Source: Dicaeum eximium
Taxonomy: Eukaryota > Chordata > Aves > Passeriformes > Dicaeidae
Assembly: GCA_013396995.1 (NCBI GenBank)
Contig: VWZP01010438.1
Coordinates: 62,284-126,283, forward strand
Direction of reading: 5' to 3'
DNA length: 64,000 bases
In this document: positions 25,401 to 37,770 of the stretch, piece by piece
Layout: every line of letters starts with the position of its first letter
How positions within the stretch are numbered: the first letter of the stretch is position 1
Position numbers and translations under genes: made by a program
Notes under the pieces: generated by a model
Seen by the model: only the letters and a program-made list of their open reading frames with translations
Database searches by the model: none
Told to the model about the DNA's origin: nothing

Positions 25401-28400
25401 CAGGCGCCCGTGAGTGCCGCACCAGATATGACAAGGTTAGTCCTTGCCAATCTGAGCAGGAGGAAGGGGCTGCTGCCCAGCACGGCGCGGCCGGCGGGGC
25501 ACGGCTCACCTGGAGCGGGTGGTCACCTCCCCTGACAGGTCCTTTGGGGCAGGAGGAGACCAGCAGGCCCCTGACCCCGCCAGGCCAGCACAAAACAAAC
25601 CACGCCACACACACAGAGCAGGAGGAGCCAGCAGTAGGTGCTGCGCAAGGCAGAGGTGGCTGCGCAAGTGAAGTGGAACGGCTGGCGCTGAGCACGGCTG
25701 GCAAAGGCCAAATTAATCCCATTGTTTGGCCACAAAGGAGGCAGCAAAGTAGCAGTGGAGGCCAAGGAACAATCCCAAACACTCAGCCCTAATTCAACCT
25801 TCATCACCATGAAAAGGGGATGGACGAGGCCAGAATGCTTCAGCTGAACTGGTGACCAAATGCAAGAGCCGCTCCCGGAGAAGGTGCAGCAGTGCCTGCC
25901 CGGTCAACACAGAGGTGGGGACTCACATCAGCTGTGCCCCTGGGGTGCCCTGACCCTAACCCTGGGGAGTGATGGCAGGGGCCATGCAGGGCCCCACACG
26001 CACCATCCCAGAGCAACACTGAGATGTGGGGGTTTGGGGCCCCAGGCTGGGACGGAGGGCACTGATGTCCGGGGTGCGCCGTGTGGAGAGGACAGCACGT
26101 CTCTGCAGACCAGCAGAAACCTGCATCTGACAGGCTGACAGGGGAGAAAGCACCTGTGTAGGACAGAGCCAAAAAACCCCAACCACTGCTATTTATTAAA
26201 TGAAGTGACCACACATGAATGAAAAGCCTGAAAAGGGGTAGGAGGAAGTACAGAGGAGAGGGCTCCGGCTCTTTGAGCTGAAGGTGGCCTTCACAGGAGC
26301 ATCCAAGTGTAGGTTCAGTAGAGTCAGACCAACACTGGTTCTCTCACTCACCACTCTAGGAAGGACTGACACAGAAAAGGGAAAAAATGCAAATTGGAAG
26401 CAAATACAGATAATAATTTCTCATACAGCTCCCAATTAACCTTTGGAACTTGTGGCCTCAAGAAATCATTGAGGTCAAAACAAAATATATGGCAAAAGCA
26501 TCGAGATGTGCAACTCAGAAAAGCAAACTGAGTATTTGGAAGAAAGAGAAACCCTCTTGCTTAAGGGCATGAACTAAATTTTAGTAGGAACAAGGATGAA
26601 ACCTCAATTTGGGTAGGTTATTATTTGTTTATGGGTCCCAGATTTCCCTCTGAAGCAGTCAGAGCAGGCAGGACACTGGTGCTGACAGGCACGTTATTAG
26701 CCAATCTTAGAGTTTTAGTGGAAAAATAAATGCATGTGGTAGCTCCTTCCCAGGCAGTTCTGAGGACGTTAATGTCATCGCCAGAGGATCAATAGGCCCT
26801 GCAGAAGGGACAGGAAGCAAGTGCATTTCAGAAGTACAGGCAAACAAGGACTAGAGCAGGGACACAGGAGAGTGATCCAACATGCACACCACAGCAGTGG
26901 GAATGCTGGAGCGGGACAGGCCAGGGGTCACTGCCAGCCTGAGCCAGCTGCTGCAAAATCCTGTTTCACAGATCATCCCCCTGATAATGTATGGAATCTC
27001 ATTTTGCCTATGGCTCATACAGAAAAAAAGGAAACCAATTCAGATCCCTGCGTATCTCTTGCAATTAGATCCACAACCTACTGATTAGAGGTGGAGAGCA
27101 CTTCCTATTCTCATAACGTCTCCTCTGAACAGAGGTCTCCATGTTTCCATTTTGGGCAGTGCATTGTGTTTGCATGGTGAGGTTTGGGTAGCAGGGGGGC
27201 TCCTCCTTCAGTCCTGCCAGTTAAAGACCATCAGACACGTGCTCCTGCAGCAGAATGAACTGTGAGAGAACCACAGCAGGGACAAGGCAGGAACAACCAG
27301 GAAAGGAGCTGATGCCCTGCAAGGATATTCCCTGAAGAGGGAGAGGGGCAAGGACAGTCTCTTACAGTGCTGAGCATGACCCTGTAGACTTGTATCAGCT
27401 TTTATGAACAAATGGATCTTTCACACAGGACAATGAAGCCTGTAACTCCAAATGGGCATGTTTGGTGGCAGCAGGCTTCAAACTCACCTTCCAAACAGGA
27501 AGGCACATCAGCAGGTCTCACCTGCTCCACTGCTTGCTTACAAACCAGTCAAACATCCTTGCTGCCTCTCAACACAAAGCCTGTGCCCAGCTGAACATGA
27601 CTGACCTTTCCTTTCTGCACTGTCCCCAGCCAGGGTGTCACTGGGCATGTGAGCAGGGAAAAAGGAACTCTGTGCTGAAGCTCCAGCCCCTCTTAGTTCA
27701 GGTCAACAGTGGAACGAGAGAAGAGACTCCAAACTAATACACCAAGAACAGCACAGCAGCCAGGCAACTTTCAACTCATTAACTTGGGAACACAGGAGGA
27801 GGCACGTTCATTCCAGAGATATTTAATTTGAAGCCCAGTACCACAGCAAGGGAGAATACAGAAGCGCAGCGATGGCTACAAGAGTCAGACCTGTGGGAAG
27901 GTGCTGGGTAGGAGAGGCTGCAACACAGTCCATGAGAGAAACATCATAAATCAGGGCTAGAAGTGGAGGAACAGTTGCTGGAGCACGTGTCTAAGGTTTT
28001 TCAGGGTTTATTTCTTCATGTCACCAGAAGATCAAAGCAGGGGTTTGGGTCAGACATAGCACCTGAGCAGGGGCGAGTCTGGGACAGAACCAGCACAGCT
28101 ACAACGATGGGATCTTCACCAAGAGGTGAGTCTGCTGTCAGTGTGAATCCCATGTCACTCACATGGACACCTCACCCGCTCCAACACACCCTAGGACCAC
28201 GCTGCAGTACCTGCAATGTCTTCAAAGCTTTACTGATTCACCCCTCGCAGGGAGAGACCTTCAGTCTTTAACCTGCACCACTGCAACAACCACCTCCAAG
28301 TACTCAGGAGAACAGCTCCCTGTTCTAAATCTGTGCAGGAGAAAGGGGAAGAGAAACAGGGAAGAGAAGCAGAAGGTGCAGAGGGCACCATGCACAGGGG

Positions 28401-31214
28401 ATCAACAGCAGAGCTTCAGGGACAGAGCACCAAGGGACAGGGATGCCATTCCAAGGGAAATGGAGCTCAGGGAGACGCTGAGCTCTGACAGCTGGGCTTC
28501 AGTCTGGCTCTGGAGTTTGCTTGAATACAGAGAAAAAAGCAGAGAAGAAGAGGGACTTGGAGCCTCATAGTGTTGTACTGCAGCATCTGGTGATACTTCC
28601 TCCTTTACTTTTCCTAAGTGGAAAGGGCTTTAAGATGCAGTCGAACAAGAAAAACATCCTAGAACAAGTCAGCTGTCGGAGCTTCCTCTCTTTCTGCTTA
28701 ATGAAAGCCATGAGCTCCCCAGGACAAGTGGTGCTGGAGTGGGATGGAGTTTCTGAGATTCCTGCCTCGGCTGGGTGCTGCTGCCTCGTGCCTCCCCAGC
28801 CCGGCGCTTCCTCCCGCTGCCCTCATTGCCCACGTGCTGGAGGCTCGGGGTAGGCTCCTGCTATAGCCCCCCTTCACCAGGGCAGAGGAAAAAGTCACAA
28901 CCAGCTTTAATAAAAACAAAATTAAAATTATTAAACCTTTCATATCCTTTTGAGATTACCTCTTTGCTGCTGGTTGGTCAAAGCAGAGCTAAAGCACAAA
29001 TGCTCTTGACTTTAAATTCAAAACCAATCCCAAAAATAAAAACAACAAAGGAAAGCTCCCTCTGCCAGATATTAAAGAGAACCAACTTTATGCCTGCATT
29101 CTGTGGGGCCAGACCTCAACAGCCCAGTGGTGTCCCAAATGAAAAAGGACAAAGAGATGCTGCTGGGATGGGAATGGGGTTCTCCAAAACGTAGGTGGAA
29201 GAAAGGATGCAAGGAGGGAACAGACAGAAATTATGTTACAGGGCAATACCAGGAAAGAAAAGACCCCTAGAAGTTCCTCAAATTGCTGGACTCTCATGTC
29301 CTTAGGCCTTCTGAAGGAGCCAGCTGAATGCAGCCACCCTGATCCATGGCTGCCAGAAACACTTCTGCTGGATTTCCATGACCATTAAAGCAATGTGAAA
29401 CTAAAGCAGAACCAAAAGCTTCCCTCTCTCTCTGCCTGACCGTGGAGGAGAGACTCTGTCATCTGCCCGGAGTTGGGATGGCCCCCAGTGGGGAGACCTT
29501 GCCAGAAATACTGCAACTCTGTTAGGAACCTGCTGGAAAGGTAAAAGGTCCTGAAGCCATTCAATCCATTAAAAAATGAAAAAATTCCAAGGTTCAGCAG
29601 AACAACAAAGGGGAAGGAAACAAACTGTCCTCTAAATGAACACATGTGACACAAGATCTTGGAAAACAAGAGATAATCCTGCGTGTGGGGGTAGTTGGTG
29701 GGGTTGGCAGGGAGATCAGAACTGCAGCAGTAAGGGAACTGCAAGTTCAATCAGCCCAATATGCACATAGCCCAGGGCTGTTTGCCTCTGCTGCTGGGCC
29801 ACATATGCTACTGCACCATGGGTGAGTGTTTGCTCAAAACAGGACAATCCCTCGCCTCCCCTGTGGCTCAGGAGATGACAGGAAGGGATTTCCACCTGGG
29901 ACAAGAGCTGCTGCCCAGCCCAGCTGCAGGACACGGCCTCGGAGAGGCCGGGTGCACATGACAGGGACCTGCGGCTGCTCGCCCAGCTCTGACCGTGCAC
30001 ATCCTGATGGTTGGGCTGCATTTACAGGCAGCACTCTGGAAACAAAGCTGAGCAGGCTGCTGCCCACGGGATCACATATTGGGAAAAGGCAGCATCAAGT
30101 TTTGGAGAGTGAGAGGTAAAAAGCCCAAGAGACACGGATGAAGCTGGGCAGCACTGGGTGTTTGCACACAGGAGCTCAGGCTGTAACCTGGGTTGGCAGA
30201 TTATTAAATGTGTCAATCAAGGAAACCCCTGGAAATTACTTCCCCAGCCCTCTGCAAGGGCCACGCATTCAGACATGTAACTGTGGCATCATCAGCAGAG
30301 CCAGAGCTAGAGTGGCTTTGACTGGCAGCTGCTGTAGCATGGACTCCATGTGCTCTTTCCCTGCAGGCACCATACACGTGACCTGCTTTGCTAAGTTTTT
30401 AATTGCTGTGTGAAATCAAGTCCCATGAAAAACTGGAGAGAGATTACAAAGCAAACTGGTGACTTCGCTCTGGAACCCTCCCTTACCTCCAGCAGAAGTT
30501 GGAGACTGACAGGTGTCAGTTAGGTGACAGGTTAAGAATGACCACACCATCTTTAACGGAGACCAGTGGACGACATCAGATCCCATAAATTTATTTTAAG
30601 CGGGGAGAAATGTAATTTGTCACAACCAACTTTTACTTCAAAAGTCTTGCAAGTTCTACTCGAAGTAGAGAGTCTGCTATAATGAAAAATCCACCCCAAA
30701 GGCACATCTCACACCCCTGCTGTAACAAACTTCATGAATAATTACTCCATGCTTGATGATGGGGAAAGAGAAATGCCTTGCGTGGTTGTCTACTCTTCAA
30801 GGTGGGAAAATAACCTGATGATTCCCTCACAGGAGGTTTTTGTGAAGATCCCCTCTCCTCTTCTCCACCATTTGCTTCATTTTACAGATGGGCTGGTCAC
30901 AATTCCCAGTCCAGAAAACGGCCACTGAGGGAAGAGAAGAACTGGAGAGCCTGGACAGTAGAGGGGGAGCCAGAGACCAGTGCCTCAGTCTGGAGGAAGC
31001 AGGTGAGGTATTAGGGCATGCTGTGGGACTGCCAAGTTTAGAACCGACCGGGCTGGCATCAAGCCTCCCTTCCGCTGGATAGAAATTTTGCATTTGAGAG
31101 AAACCTCCCACTGCAAACCACACCCTGACCAAACAGGCTCCCAGGCACGGGCCCTGCTCCGCCCGATGGTGATGCCTTTGTCCCCCCGGGGCAGCCACAG
31201 ACCCGCCCGTGACA

Positions 31215-31445
31215 GGGAGGAGCACACTCTTGGGGAGGTGCACACCTTTAGGGAGGAGCACACCTTTAGGGAGGAGCACACCTTTAGGGAGGTGCACACC
31301 TTCAGGGAGGTGCACACCTTCAGGGAGGAGCACACCTTTAGGGAGGAGCACACCTTTAGGGAGGTGCACACCTTTAGGGAGGTGCACACCTTTAGGGAGG
31401 AGCACACCTTTAGGGAGGTGCACACCTTTAGGGAGGAGCAGACCT
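31215..31445. repeat. 18-bp minisatellite, about 12.8 units
   Basis: Units of the form GGGAGGWGCACACCTTYA run in tandem from 31215. The seventh base alternates A or T in the order A,T,A,A,T,T,A,A,T,T,A,T,A. Because 18 is a multiple of three, long open frames with six-residue repeats occur on both strands; these are a by-product, not genes. Sequence limits are sharp on the right (GAGCAGACCT at 31436-31445) and slightly degenerate in the first unit. Confidence 0.97.
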
Positions 31446-33361
31446 GAGTCAGTGCCCAGAGGTGCAGCAACCAAAGGAGCACCCTGCTCTCTGCAGGTGA
31501 CACAGGCAGAGTCAGCCTGAGGTCTGATCCTGAGGTTGGGAATTACTGTTTTTAAACGACGTGGGGTTTTCTCATCTGAACACTGCTTTGGCTATACTGT
31601 AGCTCTGTTTACAGACTTGGTTTCATTAAAGATTCACATCCCAATTCCAGTCTGCAGCTCCCAGCCCTGCAACAGGTCAAACACTGAAGCACAAGGGAGA
31701 TGTGGACAAACAGTGCACCTCTGCCTGCAGGGCACAGGGAGGGGGAAAGCAGGGGCTCTAAAGCATGCCCCCTTCCCAGGAGCCAGCAGCCTGCCAGGGC
31801 TTCTCAGAGCAGAGTTCTCCAGGAAAGGTATTCCTCGAAATAACTGTAATCCACCTGTTTGGAGCAGGGAGAGTGGCTGGTCCCTTGCTGTGGGCTGGCA
31901 GAGGGTGCTCCAGCAAGGCTGGGCAGAGGTGACCTCCCCAGGGCCTGGTCACAGCTTTTGGGGTCCAGCAAGGGCTGCTGGAGTGCCGGCCCTGCTCCTC
32001 CTGCAAGGGCCCCAACAAGAATCCTGTGCTGGAAGGAGATGATGGCCAAGGATTTGGCAGCAATGAGAAGGATTGCTGTGACCGTGTGGCCACCACAGGG
32101 ACTGTCCTCTGCGGCGAAGTGGGGAGAGGCTGGTGCAGGCAGGACGTGGGCACCTGAGGGACACCTAAAGGATGTCTGTCCCACCCAGTGGGAAGAGTGA
32201 GCAAAGGCCTTCTGCTCTTCCCACAGGAAGACACTACGGAAAGGGAGGGCAGAGCTGGAGAACGGGAGGAGTCAGGAGAAATAGGTAAGGGAGGAAACAC
32301 ATGAAGAGGGACCAGCACTTGCCCAGAGGGACATAGGCTGAGCAGTGGGGGCCCAACAGCCCCACCTCTGTGGACGGCACATGGGGAGGCACATGATGGG
32401 GAGAGCAGGGCCACCATGTGCTGGACAGAGCAGAAATCCCGCCCTGACCAACCTGTGCACGACTGCCTGAGCTATGGAGAGGGGTCTGGTGCTTGCTGCC
32501 TTCTGGGATGAAAGAAACACTTCCAAAGTCAGAATGAAAATTCGATGCAGGTTGATTCACATTTGTTTCTGTCATTATCTAATGAATGTAAGTGCATTCA
32601 TCCAACATCTTGAGAACATTTTGGTTTTTATTATGGTCACTCTTTCTTTATTTTTTTCTTCTCTAAACCCCCATCATTAAAAATCTATTAGCTTATGGGT
32701 AACATTACACAGATGCTGCTGCAGCAAGGGGCTGACATCTGCAGTGGCAGCAGCCCAGATACCACAGCAAGAAATGTCCAAAAATACCCTGAGGGGACAA
32801 TACCCCCTTCCCTGAAGCTGTGTTCTCCCTGATCAACAAACCAGCTGAACTTCCAGCCGCCCCCCATCTCCTGTGTAATGAGCACACTTCTCAAAGCACA
32901 CAGAAAAGTTTAATTGTCTTTAATTATCCAGTTCAAGGAGGATTGGGTTTCCTGTCTGATGTCCATATAATTTCCCTGCCAACAACTTTGTCATCCCTTT
33001 ACTGAAAGTGGAGGGCAGATCCTAAAGCTCTTCCCCAAAAGACACTCCGTTTGGGGAGGGCGGAGGGGCTGGCACAGGCAGGGACAAAGGTCCCTGTGTC
33101 CCTGGAGCGGCTGCTCAGGCTGCCTGTGCTTCTGCGGGGTGGGAGGGAGTGAGTTGCAACTAATGTGCAATCAAGAACCATCACAATTACAAATGTAAAT
33201 GAACAGGCAATTGGCACTGACCTTTGCAGATTGTTAGAGGACTAATTAAGGTGTGATCAGAGCTCTCTTCCAACAGATTGAGATGCATCTACACAAGCAA
33301 ATATCTACTCAATGTCTCCAGACAGCACTGCTTTTTCCTACATGCTTGCACACAGCAGCCA

Positions 33362-33406
33362 GTAGGTACACACAGGGTAGGTACACACAGAGTAGGTACA
33401 CACAGC
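33362..33406. repeat. Short tandem repeat, three 15-bp units
   Basis: Three units of GTAGGTACACACAG plus one variable base (G, A, C). Small and possibly polymorphic. Confidence 0.85.
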
Positions 33407-35679
33407 ATTCAACCCCAGCACTGGTGCTCCATGCACAGCACTGGGACAGAGCAGGAGGGGAACGGGGCAACTCCACCGAGTCACACAGGACAGAACAGAC
33501 CACTGCACCTGGACTGCAGCAAAGCAACAAAAAGGTGACTGTCCCTTTGTGCCCAGCAGAGATGTGACACAGACCAGAGGAGTGTCACGGACAAGTGTCT
33601 GTCCAGGTGTCTGAGCCTGATATCTGATACCACAGAGACGCCTTATCAAAAGGCAGCAGGGAAGAGTCCACCCAAGGGTCAGAAAACAACAATAAAAACC
33701 TTGATGGGGACACAGGAGAAACCCTGTTGGAGAGCAGGAGGAGATGCAGGGCACAGACTCACACCGTGCCCTGCAGCTGAGTGTCCCCACACCTGGGGGG
33801 ACATAAGGCCATCAGAATGAGTGGGAGATGGGAGCACCCCTTCCCCCCTTGGGGTTACAGCAGCTTCTCATCCAAACCTGACTCCCATCCCTGCAGGGAT
33901 GCCTGGCCCAGCACACCAGTGAGGTGTCCCACTTCTACCAGCTGAACAGTGGGCTCGAGGAGTGTTTGAAATTAAGCATCTCAGCTTAAAGTGACTTGCA
34001 AAACTGACCCAAGATACCCCCTTTGCCTTCTTCAGCCTTATTCTTGCTTGTATTCACTAACCTTTGAAACACAACGTGATCAAGAAATGGTGTCTTGTTT
34101 GCTGTCAGTTTTTTTGAAGAACCAACAAGCTTAAAGGAAGTGAAAATATTTGTAAATTGAGCTTTCCTTTCAGTGGCTTGTCAGGACTTTTACTTCAAAA
34201 ATACTACATTTTTTAAAATGGCCACCAAAGCGTTTTCCCTCCTGGCTAGTCAGCTCCTGCCCTCCCAGTACCTGCCATGTCCTAATCTGGGTGGCCGGCT
34301 GGGAAGATAAGGTTTGTACAGTAAAAGATAAGGCAAACAGAAATTTCTAGAGTAAACAAGGTTTTCAAGGTTGCTCTGTCTATCGCAAAGGGCACGAATG
34401 GTTTCCCCTCTCTGCTCATTTTGCATTTAAGCAGCTCACAACCCACAGCCCTGCCCAAAGAACCCTCCTGAATTGGGACTGTTTTCCTAGGGCAGAGCAG
34501 GGCAGTGCAGGGAAGGGCTGCCAGAGCTGCTGTCCCCCCGGGCTGCAGTGGCAGCCACCACGCTCCCGCTGTCACCGCGACCTTTGGGAAGCGTGCTCCA
34601 TGCTCCCACTCTGCTGGGCCACCAAGGTCACAGACTGGGCACTTTGTTCCACAAGACTGAATTTAACTCTTAATGAAAAATCTCCTGTCTCACTCTTGGG
34701 GTGTTTTGGGTTTATTTCAGATCCTCACTACTCACAGGCATAACAGCAATGAGACCCAGATGTGAATTCAAGGGACATTTCTGAAAACCCCACATGCTCT
34801 CCCTCAGCTGCTGCTGCTGTCCCTTCTCAGGGACAAGATCACCTTCCTCGTCTCCATGTTCATTCCCTGCAGAATGCCAGTTCCCCAGAGTAGCTATTTG
34901 TAGGATTTACCCATTTTCACAGCAGTCATAGAGAAAATCCTGCCTGTAGCTATGAGGAATGTGAAGGCTTTTGTTGGCACACCCCAGCTCCAGCACCATT
35001 GTGCCTTGACAGCACACAAACCAGCTGACCCAGGATGATTCTCCTCCACCCTTTCAAGAGGGCTTCGGGAGACCTAGGTTTTTCAGAACATTAAAAATGT
35101 CTCAACCCTTTACATGACTAAACAAAGTACCATCTCTGCTCCATCCAGCCCAACTGCTCCTTTTAGACACACTAACTCTTGCTGGATTCGCAGCTGCAAT
35201 CACTGTCCTATGATCAGTGTGAGCAAATGTTTCATAAAGGCCCTTCACTTTATTTGCCTTATCAAGAGGAGACATGGAAAACAGACCTGGAAAACTCGCA
35301 TGTCCTCCTTTTGTCCCGCTCCTCCTCCCAGTCCAGCCTGGCTGAAGTACCAGAAATCAGTGCCAAGCTGGCACAGCTTATGCTCTTGTTCAGGGCACCA
35401 CTTGACTGGTGCACTGGTATTGAGTTGTCCAGATAGGATAATACTTTTAGATGCTCATTCAATATTCCAGGGTTTAAGACACCAACCTGAACCAACACAC
35501 ACACTTCAACATGGCAAACCCCACCTCAGGCAGGCGGGTTCCTGTGATGTATTACTGATAAACCGTGTCAGCCCACAGCAGGGAAGAGGAACAGCAGCAT
35601 CACCAGGTTTGCCAGGTGGGTCTGACGCCACCCGCCCGACCCCGCAGCCCCGGCCCTGCTCACGCCCCGCAGCACTCAC

Positions 35680-35911
35680 CGGCCTCGGCCGCCGGGCACT
35701 TGCGTATGGTGAAGATCTGCCCGAGGTCCTCCTCCTCCTCAGGAAGACCCTTCTGGAGGCGCTGCAGCTTCCGGAGGCTCTCGCTGCGCTGGTGTTTCAT
35801 GGAGCGCACGTGCTGGATGAGGTTCAGCTTGGCCTTGGTGGAGTAGTTACAGAGGACACAGTGGTAGTAGCAGCTTTCACCTTCCACCCCGCTCTCATGG
35901 TGCTGCAGGTG
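35680..35911 (-). CDS. ZFHX3: ZFHX3 third coding exon (codons 1066-1142 plus one base)
   Basis: A 232-bp exon, phase 0 at its start and phase 1 at its donor (GAGGCCG/GTGAGT). It begins HLQHHESGVEGESCYYHC and carries one C2H2 finger, Cys1083/Cys1086/His1099/His1105, followed by a basic-then-acidic linker ending near IFTIRKCPAAEA. The linker matches the ZFHX3 family pattern up to IFTIR and then diverges. Because the previous exon ends in phase 0 and the next begins with the last two bases of a codon, the joins are consistent. The donor side is strongly CpG-rich. Confidence 0.97.
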
Positions 35912-37049
35912 CTGTGGAGAACAAAGCAGAGGGATGTCAATGGCCTTTATCACCTCCAGTCTCCTGGGCTAGTCCACTGTGAATTGCTAAATTCACCTGG
36001 GAATTAGTTAAGGAACCACATTTTGACACAGATCCAGTGAGACAATGCCTGTTTGTTCGCAAGGTATTACACCATCTCCTGCTGAAGAGCGTGAAAACCA
36101 AAACACCAAGATGGGCACAAAGCACAGATGGACACAGACATCATCATCTCCCTCAGTGAGGGGAAGCACCAGCCCCTGCAGTAACACCTGCTCACGACCC
36201 ACTCAGGGCTCATTCCTGCACACTCAAAGCTTGTCCCAGGAGAGGAATCCAACTGCACAACAAATTTAAAATTATATTTGGTAAATTCTCATGGAAAACT
36301 AGGAAGACTAAAACCAAAGCAACCCCAGAACACAACAAACCCATTAGAGAGGTCTTGGACAGAGTGCAGAGCCATCCTGTCCATCATCCAACTCTCTGCT
36401 CCCTGGCACCCAGGTTTTATTCCCTTGGGTCAGGAAGGAAGCAGCAGCCTGGCCTGTAAGACGGCTGTGACAGAGACCTTGGCTGCAAAGCCAATGGTGA
36501 GCATGCAGCCAGCTACCACTGTGAGAGGCCAGCACCTGGAAAAGCCCTGTCCCCTCCCGAGCCGTGCGGTCACAGCCAGTACCGCTCATTCTGGATTATC
36601 ATACCACAATTATTTGGCAAAACCTATCAATCCCCTGGCACAGAGGTCCATGCCTCTGGGAAAACAAGCAGCCATTTACTGTCATGGACCCCACAGACCT
36701 GGAAATTCTTTCTTAGAAGCAGAGGGAAGAATTCACCCTGCACAGCCACACTGGCTGCCACAGCACAGCTGCTGTCCCTTCCCCTTGGGCAGCAGGAGCT
36801 CACAGGAACTTTCCCAATTCCACAGTAAAGGTGTGTCACTAGCTGAGGAAAAATGAATACCAAGGTGAAACAACATGAGATCCCTCAGGGAAGGCCTTTG
36901 GTCTTTCCACCCCACACCTAACAGTTCAGCTGTGCAATACTGCCTGCCAGCTCCTCCCATCTAACCCTGAGACCTCCTTGAGTCTTTGTGTCATCTCATG
37001 GAACTCCTTCCTCACCAAACACTTGGCCCGAGGCACAAGTACAGTGATT

Positions 37050-37395
37050 TGGATGTGATCTTGAGGTTTGTCAATCAAAAATATTGCCTATGTGCAGCCA
37101 GGACCTGCTGGTAAAAAATTCTGATGCTTATTATCTCAGTTACAGCTGAGATAAGATTAAAGACACATATTACCCAGCACTGTGTGCCTTGCTCACACGG
37201 AGGAAGGAGAGCCCTCTGAGTCTAGGAATGATTAAAAATAGGATATGAGCTGATGCTGAGGCTTCTGATTGGAAGAGCGAGGAAAGAGAATAAATGTATT
37301 CTAGATCTGGCTAATTAGACTAGCCTCTTTTGGGATCACGATGTATTTAATTAAATTCACTGTAATATTTGAAGAATCCACGAGGGCACTAATCC
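37050..37395. promoter_or_regulatory. Candidate conserved regulatory element with inverted GATA sites
   Basis: Contains a perfect 9-bp inverted repeat, TTATCTCAG (37131-37139) and CTGAGATAA (37146-37154), which places two GATA-type sites in opposite orientation. Also GTCAATCAAAAATATTG near 37068, CTAATTAGACTAG near 37311 and TATTTAATTAAATTCA near 37344. The block is AT-rich and lacks repeat features. Confidence 0.35.
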
Positions 37396-37559
37396 CACTG
37401 GTGCCCTCAAAAGATTTTTTTCTGTTTTCCCTTATAAGAACTTCTTCCTCATCTCATTTCTATTGTTTGCATGCGTTACCCTCTTCCTGAGCCAGAAAAA
37501 GATGAATGGCTTAAGGCAGGAAAGGTCAGCAAGCCCGTCCCAAGAGTGGCGTGCCCATG

Positions 37560-37770
37560 TCAGATGGCACAGCCTGGCTCTGCCCTGACCCCTGCCACAC
37601 CTCCCCGGTCCCGTCCTGCTGCTGGCCGGGCTCTGGGCACAGGAGCCATGCCAGCCCCGTCCTCGGCAGCCCCGTGGGGAGGGCCCGTGCCACAAACCCC
37701 GCGCCGAGCCCGGGAAGCGCCCACGGGCTCAGCGGCAGCTTCTGCGCGGAGCGGAGAAACCCCCAGTGAG
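37560..37770. promoter_or_regulatory. CpG-rich patch inside the intron
   Basis: Local rise in CpG, for example CCGGTCCCGTCC, CCCCGCGCCGAGCCCGGGAAG and CTGCGCGGAGCGGAG, within otherwise CpG-poor intron about 1.8 kb upstream (in gene direction) of the third coding exon. It could be a small CpG island or an alternative promoter; no TATA or initiator can be assigned. Confidence 0.35.

Larger units (their letters stand above)
7821..35679 (-). other. ZFHX3: ZFHX3 intron between third and fourth coding exons (27,859 bp as assembled)
   Basis: Donor GTGAGT next to 35680 and acceptor TTTTCTTGTTTCAG next to 7820, splitting a Glu codon. It holds minisatellites at 12.1-12.3 kb and 31.2-31.4 kb, a triple 15-bp repeat at 33.4 kb, two distinct CR1 tails, and a 2,152-bp segment present twice around a 47-base gap. 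If that duplication is an assembly error, the true intron is about 2.2 kb shorter. AT-rich, motif-dense blocks near 11.7, 20.0, 22.7 and 25.3 kb look like regulatory sequence. No other gene is recognised. Confidence 0.9.

Noticed and set aside
30827..31503. Open frames of 215, 172, 119 and 103 codons with six-residue repeats
   Set aside because: They exist because the 18-bp minisatellite unit is a multiple of three and happens to lack stops in several frames on both strands. No start context, splice sites or conservation supports a protein.
31965..32417. Long minus-strand open frames of 126-219 codons near 31758-32417
   Set aside because: Composition is Pro/Ser-rich and irregular, no domain is recognised, and overlapping frames on both strands are equally long, as expected in GC-rich stop-poor intron sequence.
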